From an uncultured Gemmatimonadota bacterium (GTDB taxonomy: Bacteria > Gemmatimonadota > Gemmatimonadetes > Gemmatimonadales > Gemmatimonadaceae): a stretch of 5,768 bases of DNA. Below, piece after piece: positions 1-5,522 of the stretch (position 1 is its first letter; the number at the start of each line of letters is the position of its first letter). Under the pieces are notes generated by a model that searched no databases, was not told where the DNA came from, and worked only from the letters and a program-made list of their open reading frames with translations. The stretch is from contig CAMLHT010000239.1 in assembly GCA_946479895.1 (NCBI GenBank), positions 1-5,768 of the forward strand, written 5' to 3'. The translations under genes and the position numbers were made by a program.

Positions 1-16
1 CGACCTCTCGATGCGC

Positions 17-46
17 CGCCCTTGCCCGGGTCTCCGGGCAAGGGCG
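17..46 (-). terminator. Perfect 13-bp stem-loop downstream of the cation efflux gene
   Basis: The arms at 17-29 and 34-46 are exact reverse complements (CGCCCTTGCCCGG and CCGGGCAAGGGCG) around a four-base loop, GTCT. It begins 40 bases past the stop codon of the leftward cation efflux gene, where a transcript end would be expected. No clear T-run follows on the minus strand, and on the plus strand only a short TTT follows, so a classical Rho-independent terminator is not proven. It may instead protect a 3' end, or serve a gene lying left of the window. Confidence 0.45.
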
Positions 47-85
47 TACTGTTTGAGGGTCACCCGCGGGCGCGATTGCGGGGTC

Positions 86-958
86 TCAGCCGAACGGCTC
101 CATGTGCACGAGCACGTGGCGCACCTGCGGCACGGCCGCCTGGATCGCCCCCTTCACCTTCCCGCTCAGGACGTGGGCATCGTGCAACGCCATGCGCCGA
201 TCGGCCTGCACGTGAATGGTCACGCGATACTGGAGGCCTGACCGCCGGACGGCGAGCTTCTCCGTCGCGAGCACGCCCTCCACCGACTCCGCCGCGCGGC
301 GGACGGGCTCGACGATCTCCGGTCCGGGCATCCGGTCCATGAGGTCATGCAACGCGGGGCGGAGCATCATCACCCCGTTGGCGGCGATGATGCCCGACGC
401 GAGCAGGGCGGCCCAGTCGTCCGCCGATTCCCATCCCGCCCCGCCCCACAATGCGATCGAGATGCCGATGAACGCCGCCGCCGAGGTGAGCGCGTCGCTC
501 ATGTGGTGCCATGCGTCGGCCTTGACCGCCGTGCTGCCGATCTCGGCGCCGACGGCGTGCACGCGACGCGAGAGGATCCACTTCACGACCACGACGCCGA
601 TCAGGACGCCGAGCGTCCACGGCGCCGGCGTGAGGTGTGGCGTCCGGATTTCCGAGAGCGACTGGAGCGCGATGGCGATGGAGGCCCCCAGCAGCATGAT
701 CGCCACCACGACGGTGGCGAGAGGCTCCGCCTTCCCGTATCCGAAGGGGTACGCCTCGTCCGGGTCGCGTGAGGCGACCCGAAGTCCCGCCCACACGATC
801 GTCGAAGAGAAGATGTCCGTCGTCGACTCCACCGCGTCGGCGACGAGCGCGTAGGTATGGCCGAGGATGCCGGCCACGAGCTTCGCGAGCGCGAGAATCG
901 CGTTGACGACGATGGCCGCCTGCGCCGCGCGGACTCCTCGCCGGTTACCGTCAGTCAT
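86..958 (-). CDS. Cation diffusion facilitator (CDF) family metal efflux transporter
   Basis: This 290-residue inner-membrane protein is a divalent metal/proton antiporter of the CDF family, expected to export Zn, Fe, Mn, Co or Cd; the substrate cannot be told from sequence. About six membrane helices fill residues 12-200, followed by a soluble C-terminal domain (about 212-290) that in this family dimerises and senses metal. Helix 2 carries DAVESTTD (E44, D48) and helix 5 KADAWHHMSD (H151, D155). This is an E-D-H-D transport site, against D-D-H-D in E. coli YiiP. The family motif PFGYGKAE lies at 71-78. Cytoplasmic-domain histidines H249, H259, H281 and H285 are candidate regulatory metal ligands. 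I chose the ATG at 958 because the protein then begins like its relatives (MTDGNRRG). An in-frame GTG at 1012 would add 18 unfamiliar residues encoded across a strong palindrome. Length is normal for the family. Confidence 0.9.
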   Translation of the reverse strand: MTDGNRRGVRAAQAAIVVNAILALAKLVAGILGHTYALVADAVESTTDIFSSTIVWAGLRVASRDPDEAYPFGYGKAEPLATVVVAIMLLGASIAIALQSLSEIRTPHLTPAPWTLGVLIGVVVVKWILSRRVHAVGAEIGSTAVKADAWHHMSDALTSAAAFIGISIALWGGAGWESADDWAALLASGIIAANGVMMLRPALHDLMDRMPGPEIVEPVRRAAESVEGVLATEKLAVRRSGLQYRVTIHVQADRRMALHDAHVLSGKVKGAIQAAVPQVRHVLVHMEPFG

Positions 959-970
959 GTTGCACTCAGG

Positions 971-1013
971 GGTGGCTGCATTTCCGGCTGCTGAGCCGGA
1001 AATGTAGACCACC
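971..1013 (-). promoter_or_regulatory. Long inverted repeat in the leader of the CDF transporter gene
   Basis: A perfect 11-bp stem (CATTTCCGGCT at 979-989, AGCCGGAAATG at 994-1004) surrounds the four-base loop GCTG. Outside a small 3x4 internal loop, an outer 5-bp stem pairs GGTGG (971-975) with CCACC (1009-1013). The structure ends 12 bases upstream of the chosen ATG. It could be an operator for a metal-responsive regulator, an RNA leader structure, or the 3' end of the lipoprotein transcript. No T-run follows it, so a plain terminator is less likely. The repeat is certain; its role is inferred from position. Confidence 0.5.
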
Positions 1014-1046
1014 CGCGCGACCCGTGATCGGGGCGGTAACGGCTAC

Positions 1047-1066
1047 CGGGATCCCGATCCGGATCG
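1047..1066. repeat. Two overlapping perfect palindromes between lipoprotein and CDF genes
   Basis: CGGGATCCCG (1047-1056) and CGATCCGGATCG (1055-1066) are both exact palindromes and share two bases. They lie 19 bases past the stop of the lipoprotein gene. A nearby GGTA/TACC pair (1035-1047) adds further weak folding. They might form part of a transcript end or a binding site, but short palindromes rich in GATC and CCGG are common by chance in GC-rich DNA. Confidence 0.25.
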
Positions 1067-1084
1067 CCCAGACGGAGACTCGGC

Positions 1085-1747
1085 CTAGCGAAGCGTCGTC
1101 GTCTGCGTGGCCTGGAGAGTCATGGCCGACCCGGCCGGCAGCGTCGCATTCACCTCGGTGCCGAGCGAGACGATCGAGCCGGCTGCCGCGCCCAGCGCGC
1201 CGCCGATCACGATCTTGTCGAGATCACCCTTGCCGAGGATGCCGCCCAGCGCCGCGCCGACCGCGCCGCCGATCACGATCTGCTTCGTTCGATCGGCGCT
1301 CGTCTGCTTGCTCGTCTGCACCGCGTTCGACGACACGATGGCGGCCGCGAACGGGTACGTCTGCCCGTTGAAGCGGATGTGGTCGAAGTTCAGCCGGATG
1401 AGGGCCGGCTCGGTCGCGTTGTCGGAATCGTCGAGGGCGGTGACGTGCCCTTCGATCTTCGCGCCGGCGGGCACGACGACGGAGCCGTTGCTCGCGTACA
1501 GCGTGCTCGACACGGTCGCGGTGAACATGTCGCCGGCCTTGCTGATGCTGGTGCCGAGCGCCTGGTCGAGGGTCGCGTTGAGCCGGGCGCCGGACGGGAT
1601 CGTCCGGTTGTCGGCCGGCGTTACCGAAGTGGTGGCGACTTCGCCGCCAGCCTCGACCGTCGTCGTCCGCGCTGCGGTGGCGCAGCCGCCGAGGACGCCG
1701 ATCGCGGCGACTGCCGAGATCGCGAATGAAATCTTTCCGGGTTGCAT
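1085..1747 (-). CDS. Lipoprotein with VirB10/TrbI-like domain and duplicated glycine zipper
   Basis: This 220-residue protein has a lipoprotein signal peptide: K5, a hydrophobic stretch 7-19 and a lipobox ending LGGC with Cys22 as the lipidated residue. Residues about 48-145 (IPSGARLNATLDQAL, then VVVPAGAKIEGHV) resemble the beta-rich domain of VirB10/TrbI-like envelope proteins, often annotated as hypothetical in soil bacteria. Residues 157-190 hold two copies of a glycine-zipper segment, IVIGGAVGAALG and IVIGGALGAAAG, exactly 22 residues apart and likely to insert in or line a membrane. A short beta-like tail (198-220) follows. The ATG is well supported by AGGAG seven bases upstream. No other type IV secretion genes are nearby, so conjugation is unlikely; an envelope-structural or stress role is a guess. 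It sits between two cation-efflux homologues on the same strand. Confidence 0.75.
   Translation of the reverse strand: MQPGKISFAISAVAAIGVLGGCATAARTTTVEAGGEVATTSVTPADNRTIPSGARLNATLDQALGTSISKAGDMFTATVSSTLYASNGSVVVPAGAKIEGHVTALDDSDNATEPALIRLNFDHIRFNGQTYPFAAAIVSSNAVQTSKQTSADRTKQIVIGGAVGAALGGILGKGDLDKIVIGGALGAAAGSIVSLGTEVNATLPAGSAMTLQATQTTTLR
1185..1281. repeat. 66-bp-period direct repeat encoding the glycine zipper
   Basis: Bases 1185-1215 and 1251-1281 match at 29 of 31 positions, including an exact 20-base core (1196-1215 and 1262-1281). The period of 66 bases is 22 codons, so both copies are in frame. Identity this high at DNA level suggests a fairly recent in-gene duplication or selection on codon use for a repeated motif. 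Confidence 0.8.
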
Positions 1748-1754
1748 GTGCGGG

Positions 1755-1759
1755 CTCCT
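1755..1759 (-). promoter_or_regulatory. Ribosome binding site of the glycine-zipper lipoprotein gene
   Basis: On the minus strand AGGAG lies seven bases before the ATG at 1747, an ideal Shine-Dalgarno placement. It fixes the start of this gene and makes the lipoprotein signal peptide complete. Confidence 0.8.
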
Positions 1760-1796
1760 GATGATTTGTCCACCGCACGGCGCCGCAAACTCCAGA

Positions 1797-1811
1797 CCCC
1801 TGAGCCAGGGG
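1797..1811 (-). terminator. Short hairpin between the short efflux gene and the lipoprotein gene
   Basis: CCCCTG (1797-1802) and CAGGGG (1806-1811) form a perfect 6-bp stem with a three-base loop, 18 bases past the stop of the gene ending at 1830. Only a broken T-rich stretch (TCTGGAGTTT) follows on the minus strand, so termination would be weak or partial. It may attenuate transcription into the lipoprotein gene. Confidence 0.3.
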
Positions 1812-1829
1812 ATGACCTCGCCGTCGTGT

Positions 1830-2441
1830 TCAGTCGAGATGGCAACTGTCTTCGGCGCGGATCCCTTCGATGCCTTCCTTGCCGATGATCGGCACCATCA
1901 GCAGCGCGGCGACCGGATCGGCCCACCACCAGCCGAGCAGGGCATTCAGCAGCAATCCGCCAAGCAGGATTGCCGACAGGTACGTGCACATCAATGTCTG
2001 GTTCGCTTCGGCGTGCAGGCTGCGGCTGCCGAGTGAGGCCGCCACGCGTCGCTTCTGCCGCACGAGCCAGGGCATGACGATGACGGACACGGCCGCGAGC
2101 GCGATGCCGACTTTACTTTCGTCCGGCCGCTCCCGACGCCACAGCGAGAGCGCGCTGTCGATCGTCACGTAGGCCGCGAGCGCGAGGAAGCTCACGCCCA
2201 CGATCCGCAGGGTGATGCGCTCGACCCGCTCCCGCCGCTCGTGGTCGAGATCCGCGCGCAGCCGCCACTGCGCGGCGAGGCTGGCGCTCACCTCGATGCC
2301 GCTGTCGATGCCGAACCCGACGAGCGCCACGCTGCCGGCGAGCAGGCCGGCGGTCACCGCCACGATTCCCTCGAGGGTGTTGTAGATCAGGCCGAACCAG
2401 TTCAGCCAGAGCCCCCGGCGGACGAGCGCATCGCGCTGCAT
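1830..2441 (-). CDS. Short cation-efflux (CDF superfamily) membrane protein without cytoplasmic domain
   Basis: This 203-residue protein is almost wholly membrane: about six hydrophobic segments near residues 10-34, 36-56, 78-96, 111-127, 148-168 and 171-187. It resembles the cation efflux transmembrane domain but stops where the cytoplasmic metal-binding domain would begin (about 290-300 residues in full-length CDFs). The helix 2 motif is GFGIDSGIE, putting D46 and E50 where CDFs have D/HxxxD. In helix 5, HAEANQTLMC replaces the usual KADAWHHMSD, which would put Q148 and C152 at the HxxxD positions; H143 and E145 lie just before. From memory, GFGxDSxIE is shared by a family of short bacterial cation transporters, so this is probably intact rather than truncated. 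Substrate is unknown and transport itself is inferred. The ATG at 2441 has no strong Shine-Dalgarno sequence. The gene is first of three on the minus strand and divergent from the AraD homologue. Confidence 0.78.
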   Translation of the reverse strand: MQRDALVRRGLWLNWFGLIYNTLEGIVAVTAGLLAGSVALVGFGIDSGIEVSASLAAQWRLRADLDHERRERVERITLRIVGVSFLALAAYVTIDSALSLWRRERPDESKVGIALAAVSVIVMPWLVRQKRRVAASLGSRSLHAEANQTLMCTYLSAILLGGLLLNALLGWWWADPVAALLMVPIIGKEGIEGIRAEDSCHLD

Positions 2442-2560
2442 CCCCGAACTCTAGCGCCGGAGGTCAACCCGGAAGGCGTGTCAGGGAATCACCGGATGTG
2501 GTTGAGGCTTTCGTTTCCGGGCTGCAGGTTCAACTCACAATCCACGGAACAGGGCATCTC
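2442..2560. promoter_or_regulatory. Divergent intergenic region between short efflux gene and AraD homologue
   Basis: The 119 bases between two outward-facing starts must hold the promoter(s) for both directions. I see only weak candidates: rightward TTGAGG (2502-2507) with a 17-base spacer to CAGGTT (2525-2530), a poor -10. AGGG at 2551-2554, six bases before the ATG at 2561, is a reasonable ribosome binding site. No convincing operator is visible. Confidence 0.4.
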
Positions 2561-3280
2561 ATGAAGACGCGATTTGCCGAGCTGCGACAGCAGGTGCTCG
2601 ACGCGAACGTGTCCCTGTCGAACAGGGGCATGGCGCCGTTCACCTTCGGAAACGTCAGCGGCATCGACCGGGCCGAAGGGGCGGTGGTGATCAAGCCGAG
2701 CGGGGTGAAGTACGCGGACATCACGCCCGACGACCTGGTGGTGGTGGACCTCGATGGGGGCGTGATGGAAGGCCTGCGGCGGCCGTCGTCGGACCTGCAC
2801 ACGCACCTCGTCCTGTACCGCGCGTTCAGGAGCGTCGGCGGCATTGCGCACGCGCATTCACACTACGCGACCGTCTGGGCGCAGGCCGGACGGGAGATTC
2901 CCTGTTTCGGCACGACGCACGCGCGCTACTTCCGCGGCGCCATCCCCGTGGTCGAGTATCTCCGCCAGAGCGAGGTCGAAGGCGACTACGGCGCCAACAC
3001 CGGCCACATGATCGTTCGCCATTTCCTCGGCGCCGACCCCATGCAGACGCCCGCGGTGCTCCTGCCGGGGCACGCGCCGTTCTGCTGGGCGAGCTCGCCG
3101 GGCGCCGCGGTCGAGACGATGGCCGTGCTCGAGAAGGTCGCCCGCCTCGCGTTCGATACCGTGGCGCTCAATCCGGACGCCCGGCCGATACCCGATCACA
3201 TCCGCGACAAGCATTTCAATCGCGGCCAGAGGGCGGCCGGATCCAGGGGACCACAGCCCGCGGTCTCGACGGCCGTCTAG
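2561..3280 (+). CDS. araD: L-ribulose-5-phosphate 4-epimerase homologue (class II aldolase/AraD family), altered catalytic residues
   Basis: This 239-residue cytoplasmic protein belongs to the class II aldolase/AraD fold; E. coli AraD (231 residues) is a Zn-dependent enzyme turning L-ribulose 5-phosphate into D-xylulose 5-phosphate. Visible family motifs are GNVSGIDR (30-37), KPSGV (45-49), SSDLHTH (76-82), GGIAHAHSHYATVWAQAG (93-110), GTTHARYF (117-124) and DKHFNR (216-221). The metal ligands H97, H99 and H171 match E. coli H95, H97 and H171, and D78 matches D76, which marks the epimerase rather than the aldolase branch. Two key residues are absent. The catalytic Asp120 of E. coli (GTTHAD) is Arg122 here. 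The usual end, KHGxxAYYGQ with Tyr229, is replaced after DKHFNR by a Gly/Arg/Ala-rich tail with no tyrosine. The activity is therefore uncertain. The ATG at 2561 is preferred over an in-frame GTG at 2498 because AraD proteins start here. No arabinose genes are adjacent. Confidence 0.88.
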   Translation: MKTRFAELRQQVLDANVSLSNRGMAPFTFGNVSGIDRAEGAVVIKPSGVKYADITPDDLVVVDLDGGVMEGLRRPSSDLHTHLVLYRAFRSVGGIAHAHSHYATVWAQAGREIPCFGTTHARYFRGAIPVVEYLRQSEVEGDYGANTGHMIVRHFLGADPMQTPAVLLPGHAPFCWASSPGAAVETMAVLEKVARLAFDTVALNPDARPIPDHIRDKHFNRGQRAAGSRGPQPAVSTAV

Positions 3281-3324
3281 CGACACCGCGGCATGCGGCA
3301 GCGGTCCCGCGCCGCCACATTACC

Positions 3325-4251
3325 ATGGTCTCTTCCAGGCCGGTCAGAATGAAGTCAGGTAGCCTGCTCACCATGCTGCTCGTCGCGGGGGGCTGCGCGA
3401 CGGTTTCCACGACCTCGAGCGGAGACGTCGGTGCGCCTCGACAGGCCGTCGACTGGAAGGCGGTGGAGTCGGCGATCGGGCGCGCCGGCGTCTCCCAGCC
3501 CGGCGGGGTGTACCGCTTCAACTTCCCGCGCGGAGACCTGCACGTGATGGTGGGCGAGGTGGCAGTGAAGCCGGCGCTCGCCCTCGGCGGCTGGGTGGCA
3601 TTCAGGGAATCCGCGCGTGGCGTCATGGCCGCCGGTGACCTCGTGCTCACCGAGGACGAGGTGAATCCCGTCATCAGCGCGCTCCAGGCGGGGGGAGTGG
3701 AGCAGACCGCGGTTCATCATCACATCCTTGGCGAATCGCCTCGCGTGCTCTACATGCACGTCCACGGTCACGGCGATCCGGTGAAGATCGCCGCCGCGAT
3801 TCGGTCGGCGGTGGCGGTCACCCGCATCCCAGCGCCATCGCCGCCGGCGGCAGTCTCGGCGATCGCTTTGGACAGCGCGCGAGTCTCGACCATCCTGCGC
3901 GCGAGCGGACGCTCGAATGGAGGCGTGCTCCAGTTCAGCATTCCCCGCTCGGAAACGATCCGCGACATGGGTGAGGAGGTTCCGCCGGCGATGGGCGTCG
4001 CGACGGCGATCAACTTCCAGCCGACTGGCGCCGGTCGGGCCGCGATCACGGGTGACTTCGTCCTCACCGCGGCCGAGGTGAATCCGGTGATCCGGGCACT
4101 CCGCGACAACGGCATCAGCGTCACCTCGCTGCACAGCCACATGCTGACGGAGGAGCCGAGGCTCTTCTTCATGCACTTCTGGGCGAACGACGACGCGGTC
4201 AGGCTCGCGACGGGGCTGCGGGCGGCCCTCGATCGCACCGCCTCGCGGTAG
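3325..4251 (+). CDS. Two-domain DUF1259 (LppY/LpqO-like) lipoprotein
   Basis: This 308-residue protein has an N-terminal lipoprotein signal (hydrophobic 14-21, then AGGC with Cys24) and two copies of the DUF1259 domain, about residues 41-165 and 180-305. The repeats align with a 139-residue offset: GDLVLTEDEVNPVISAL (104-120) with GDFVLTAAEVNPVIRAL (243-259), and MHVHGHGD (144-151) with MHFWANDD (283-290). Histidines conserved between copies are H131/H270, H133/H272 and H145/H284, a likely metal or ligand site. Copy 1 has extra histidines H132, H147 and H149. The function of DUF1259 is not known to me; mycobacterial LppY and LpqO are relatives. The start could instead be the ATG at 3349, giving a tighter signal peptide beginning MKSGSLL; neither start has a strong Shine-Dalgarno sequence. 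It lies 44 bases after the AraD homologue on the same strand and may be co-transcribed. The -3 position of the lipobox is Ala rather than Leu. Confidence 0.85.
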   Translation: MVSSRPVRMKSGSLLTMLLVAGGCATVSTTSSGDVGAPRQAVDWKAVESAIGRAGVSQPGGVYRFNFPRGDLHVMVGEVAVKPALALGGWVAFRESARGVMAAGDLVLTEDEVNPVISALQAGGVEQTAVHHHILGESPRVLYMHVHGHGDPVKIAAAIRSAVAVTRIPAPSPPAAVSAIALDSARVSTILRASGRSNGGVLQFSIPRSETIRDMGEEVPPAMGVATAINFQPTGAGRAAITGDFVLTAAEVNPVIRALRDNGISVTSLHSHMLTEEPRLFFMHFWANDDAVRLATGLRAALDRTASR

Positions 4252-4298
4252 TTACCAGACGGATCTGCCGCCTGCGAAACAATCGCCGGTGGATGTCG

Positions 4299-4313
4299 TA
4301 TGGGGTGCCCATA
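4299..4313. promoter_or_regulatory. 15-bp inverted repeat upstream of the DUF2306-like gene
   Basis: TATGGG (4299-4304) and CCCATA (4308-4313) are exact reverse complements around GTG, ending 37 bases before the TTG start. Size and place suit an operator for a small dimeric repressor. It is A/T-containing at its ends in an otherwise GC-rich region. A chance origin cannot be excluded. I see nothing else in the 99-base gap 4252-4350 apart from the ribosome binding site. Confidence 0.3.
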
Positions 4314-4340
4314 GAGCGCGGGCTTCGATACACATCTTCC

Positions 4341-4346
4341 GGGGGA
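4341..4346 (+). promoter_or_regulatory. Ribosome binding site supporting a TTG start
   Basis: GGGGGA lies four bases before the TTG at 4351, a purine-rich Shine-Dalgarno-like stretch. It favours this start over the first internal ATG (4420), which falls inside the first membrane helix. Confidence 0.55.
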
Positions 4347-4350
4347 ATCC

Positions 4351-5085
4351 TTGAGTGACCGCCTGACACTTGCGACGTCGACCGGCCTGCCTTTCGTGTC
4401 CCTCGCGTTTCACGTCGCGATGGGTGTGGCGGGGCTCGTCGCCGGCATCGTGGCCCTCTCCGCCGCCAAGGGGAGCAAATGGCACCGCCGCGCGGGCCGG
4501 GTCTTCGTCCTGGCGATGATCGCCAATGGCCTTTCGGCGATCGGGATCTCGCTCTACGAGGGGAAGGCCGTCGAGTCCGGGGCGTTCACGGTCTATCTCA
4601 TCCTGACCGCCTTCACTACCGTCCGGCCCTCGGGCCTCGGGCGGGGAGTGGACGTCGCGCTCATGGGCCTGGCGCTGGTCTTCGCCTTCACGTCGTACAT
4701 GAACGGGTACACCGCGCTCGGCCGGCCCGGCAATCAGCTCGGCGGCGTTCCGGCCGGCATGCTGTTCTTTCTCGCCACCGTCGCGCTGCTGGCAGCGATC
4801 GGCGACTTCAGGATGATCTCGGTCGGCGGGATCCAGGGATCGGCACGCATCGCCAGGCACCTCTGGCGGATGTGCTTCGGGTTGTTCATCGCGTCCGGAT
4901 CGTTCGCCGCCCAGCTCGTGCGGCTGACGTTCATGCCGCCGCAGTTTCGCAGCATGCCGGTGATTCTCCTCCTGGGCGGAGGGCCGCTCGTCGTGCTGCT
5001 CTACTGGATGTGGCGGATCCGGTGGAGGCGGAATCTCCGCGGGGGAACGAAGGGCCTGCCGGACCTTCGCGAGGCCGGCACCTGA
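4351..5085 (+). CDS. DUF2306-like seven-helix membrane protein
   Basis: This 244-residue integral membrane protein has about seven hydrophobic helices near residues 13-36, 49-68, 77-92, 99-117, 133-151, 172-191 and 202-221. The N-terminal pattern, a helix containing H21 and then KGSKWHRRAGR (40-50), is the hallmark I associate with DUF2306 membrane proteins. H170 with R173 at the start of helix 6 (RHLWRM) is another conserved-looking point. H21, H45 and H170 could bind a cofactor or metal, but that is speculation; no function is established to my knowledge. The C-terminus is short, basic and probably cytoplasmic (RIRWRRNLR, 222-230). Translation starts at TTG. No obvious partner lies beside it; the next gene is on the opposite strand with one base between the stop codons. 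Confidence 0.72.
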   Translation: MSDRLTLATSTGLPFVSLAFHVAMGVAGLVAGIVALSAAKGSKWHRRAGRVFVLAMIANGLSAIGISLYEGKAVESGAFTVYLILTAFTTVRPSGLGRGVDVALMGLALVFAFTSYMNGYTALGRPGNQLGGVPAGMLFFLATVALLAAIGDFRMISVGGIQGSARIARHLWRMCFGLFIASGSFAAQLVRLTFMPPQFRSMPVILLLGGGPLVVLLYWMWRIRWRRNLRGGTKGLPDLREAGT

Positions 5086-5089
5086 GTCA
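5083..5089. other. Convergent stop codons within one 7-bp palindrome
   Basis: TGAGTCA contains the TGA stop of the rightward DUF2306-like gene (5083-5085) and, read on the other strand, the TGA stop of the leftward DUF1801 gene (5089-5087), with one shared spacer base. There is no room for a terminator between the genes, so each transcript must extend antisense into its neighbour or end inside it. Confidence 0.85.
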
Positions 5090-5521
5090 GGGCGTCCAGC
5101 CCTGGATCGCTGCCGCCTGCTTCAGCCACGCCTCGAGCTGCTTCTCGTCGATCCCGTCCTCCTCGTGAATGTCGAGGTAGCGGACGTCCTTGCTCTTGCT
5201 CGCGCCGGGAGGCATGGGTCGCAGGGAAGCGCCGTTGAAGAACGTCACCTTCACGTAGCGCGTGAAGACGTGGAACGAGAGGAACCAGCCCTTGCCCTCG
5301 ACGCCATAGAACGGCGAGTTCCACTTCACCGCCTTCCTGACTCCGGGCACCGCGCGCTCGACGAGCGCGTCGAGGCGCTTGCCGACCTCGCGCTTCCAGC
5401 CGGGCATCGCCGCGATGTACGCCCGGACGGGCGCGTCGCCGTCGCCCTTGGCGATCTGGGGGTTGCCGCCGGCGAGAAGGACCGGCGCCCGCTTGCTGCT
5501 TCGCTTCACCGGCTTCGGCAC
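5087..5521 (-). CDS. DUF1801 domain-containing protein
   Basis: This 144-residue soluble protein has a basic N-terminal stretch (1-12, PKPVKRSSKR) and then a DUF1801 domain, about residues 27-137. Recognisable features are the helical start GDGDAPVRAYIAAMP (26-40), KWNSPFYG (66-73), FLSFHVFTRYVKVTFFNGASL (80-100, split by the core Tyr89) and the acidic helix IDEKQLEAWLKQA near the end. DUF1801 proteins are related to the YdhG/YdeI group, and one Bacillus member has been described as an iron-chaperone-like frataxin analogue. No such role can be claimed here. GTG is the start, supported by GGAGGAGGG six bases upstream. It follows another DUF1801 gene after one base (TAG-C-GTG), so the two are almost surely co-transcribed and translationally coupled. 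Confidence 0.85.
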   Translation of the reverse strand: MPKPVKRSSKRAPVLLAGGNPQIAKGDGDAPVRAYIAAMPGWKREVGKRLDALVERAVPGVRKAVKWNSPFYGVEGKGWFLSFHVFTRYVKVTFFNGASLRPMPPGASKSKDVRYLDIHEEDGIDEKQLEAWLKQAAAIQGWTP

Positions 5522-5522
5522 G

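Noticed and set aside
216..854. A 212-codon rightward open frame opposite the CDF transporter
   Set aside because: It is antisense to an unmistakable CDF gene and has no recognisable domain.
959..1012. N-terminal extension of the CDF protein from the GTG at 1012
   Set aside because: The 18 extra residues are not CDF-like and are encoded by the palindrome; the ATG at 958 gives a normal family start.
1085..1747. Type IV secretion or conjugation component, from the VirB10/TrbI-like look of the lipoprotein
   Set aside because: No other secretion or transfer gene is present, and the protein is short with a glycine zipper; the similarity covers only a beta-rich segment.
1107..2036. A 309-codon rightward open frame across the lipoprotein gene and beyond
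   Set aside because: It runs antisense to two recognisable genes and their gap, shows no family motif and no ribosome binding site. Long antisense frames are expected at this GC content.
2498..2560. N-terminal extension of the AraD homologue from the GTG at 2498
   Set aside because: AraD proteins begin right at the Met encoded at 2561, which has a usable AGGG six bases upstream.
3281..3324. Possible hairpin ACCGC (3285-3289) with GCGGT (3301-3305) between the AraD and DUF1259 genes
   Set aside because: It has five-base arms with an 11-base loop and no T-run, and is within chance expectation for GC-rich DNA.
3355..4176. A 273-codon leftward open frame opposite the DUF1259 gene
   Set aside because: Its translation is low-complexity Arg/Asp/His-rich, typical of a GC-rich shadow frame, while the plus strand encodes a clear two-domain protein.
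4252..4860. A 202-codon leftward open frame opposite the DUF2306-like gene
   Set aside because: The product is charged and low in complexity with no motif; the plus strand frame shows seven clean hydrophobic helices.
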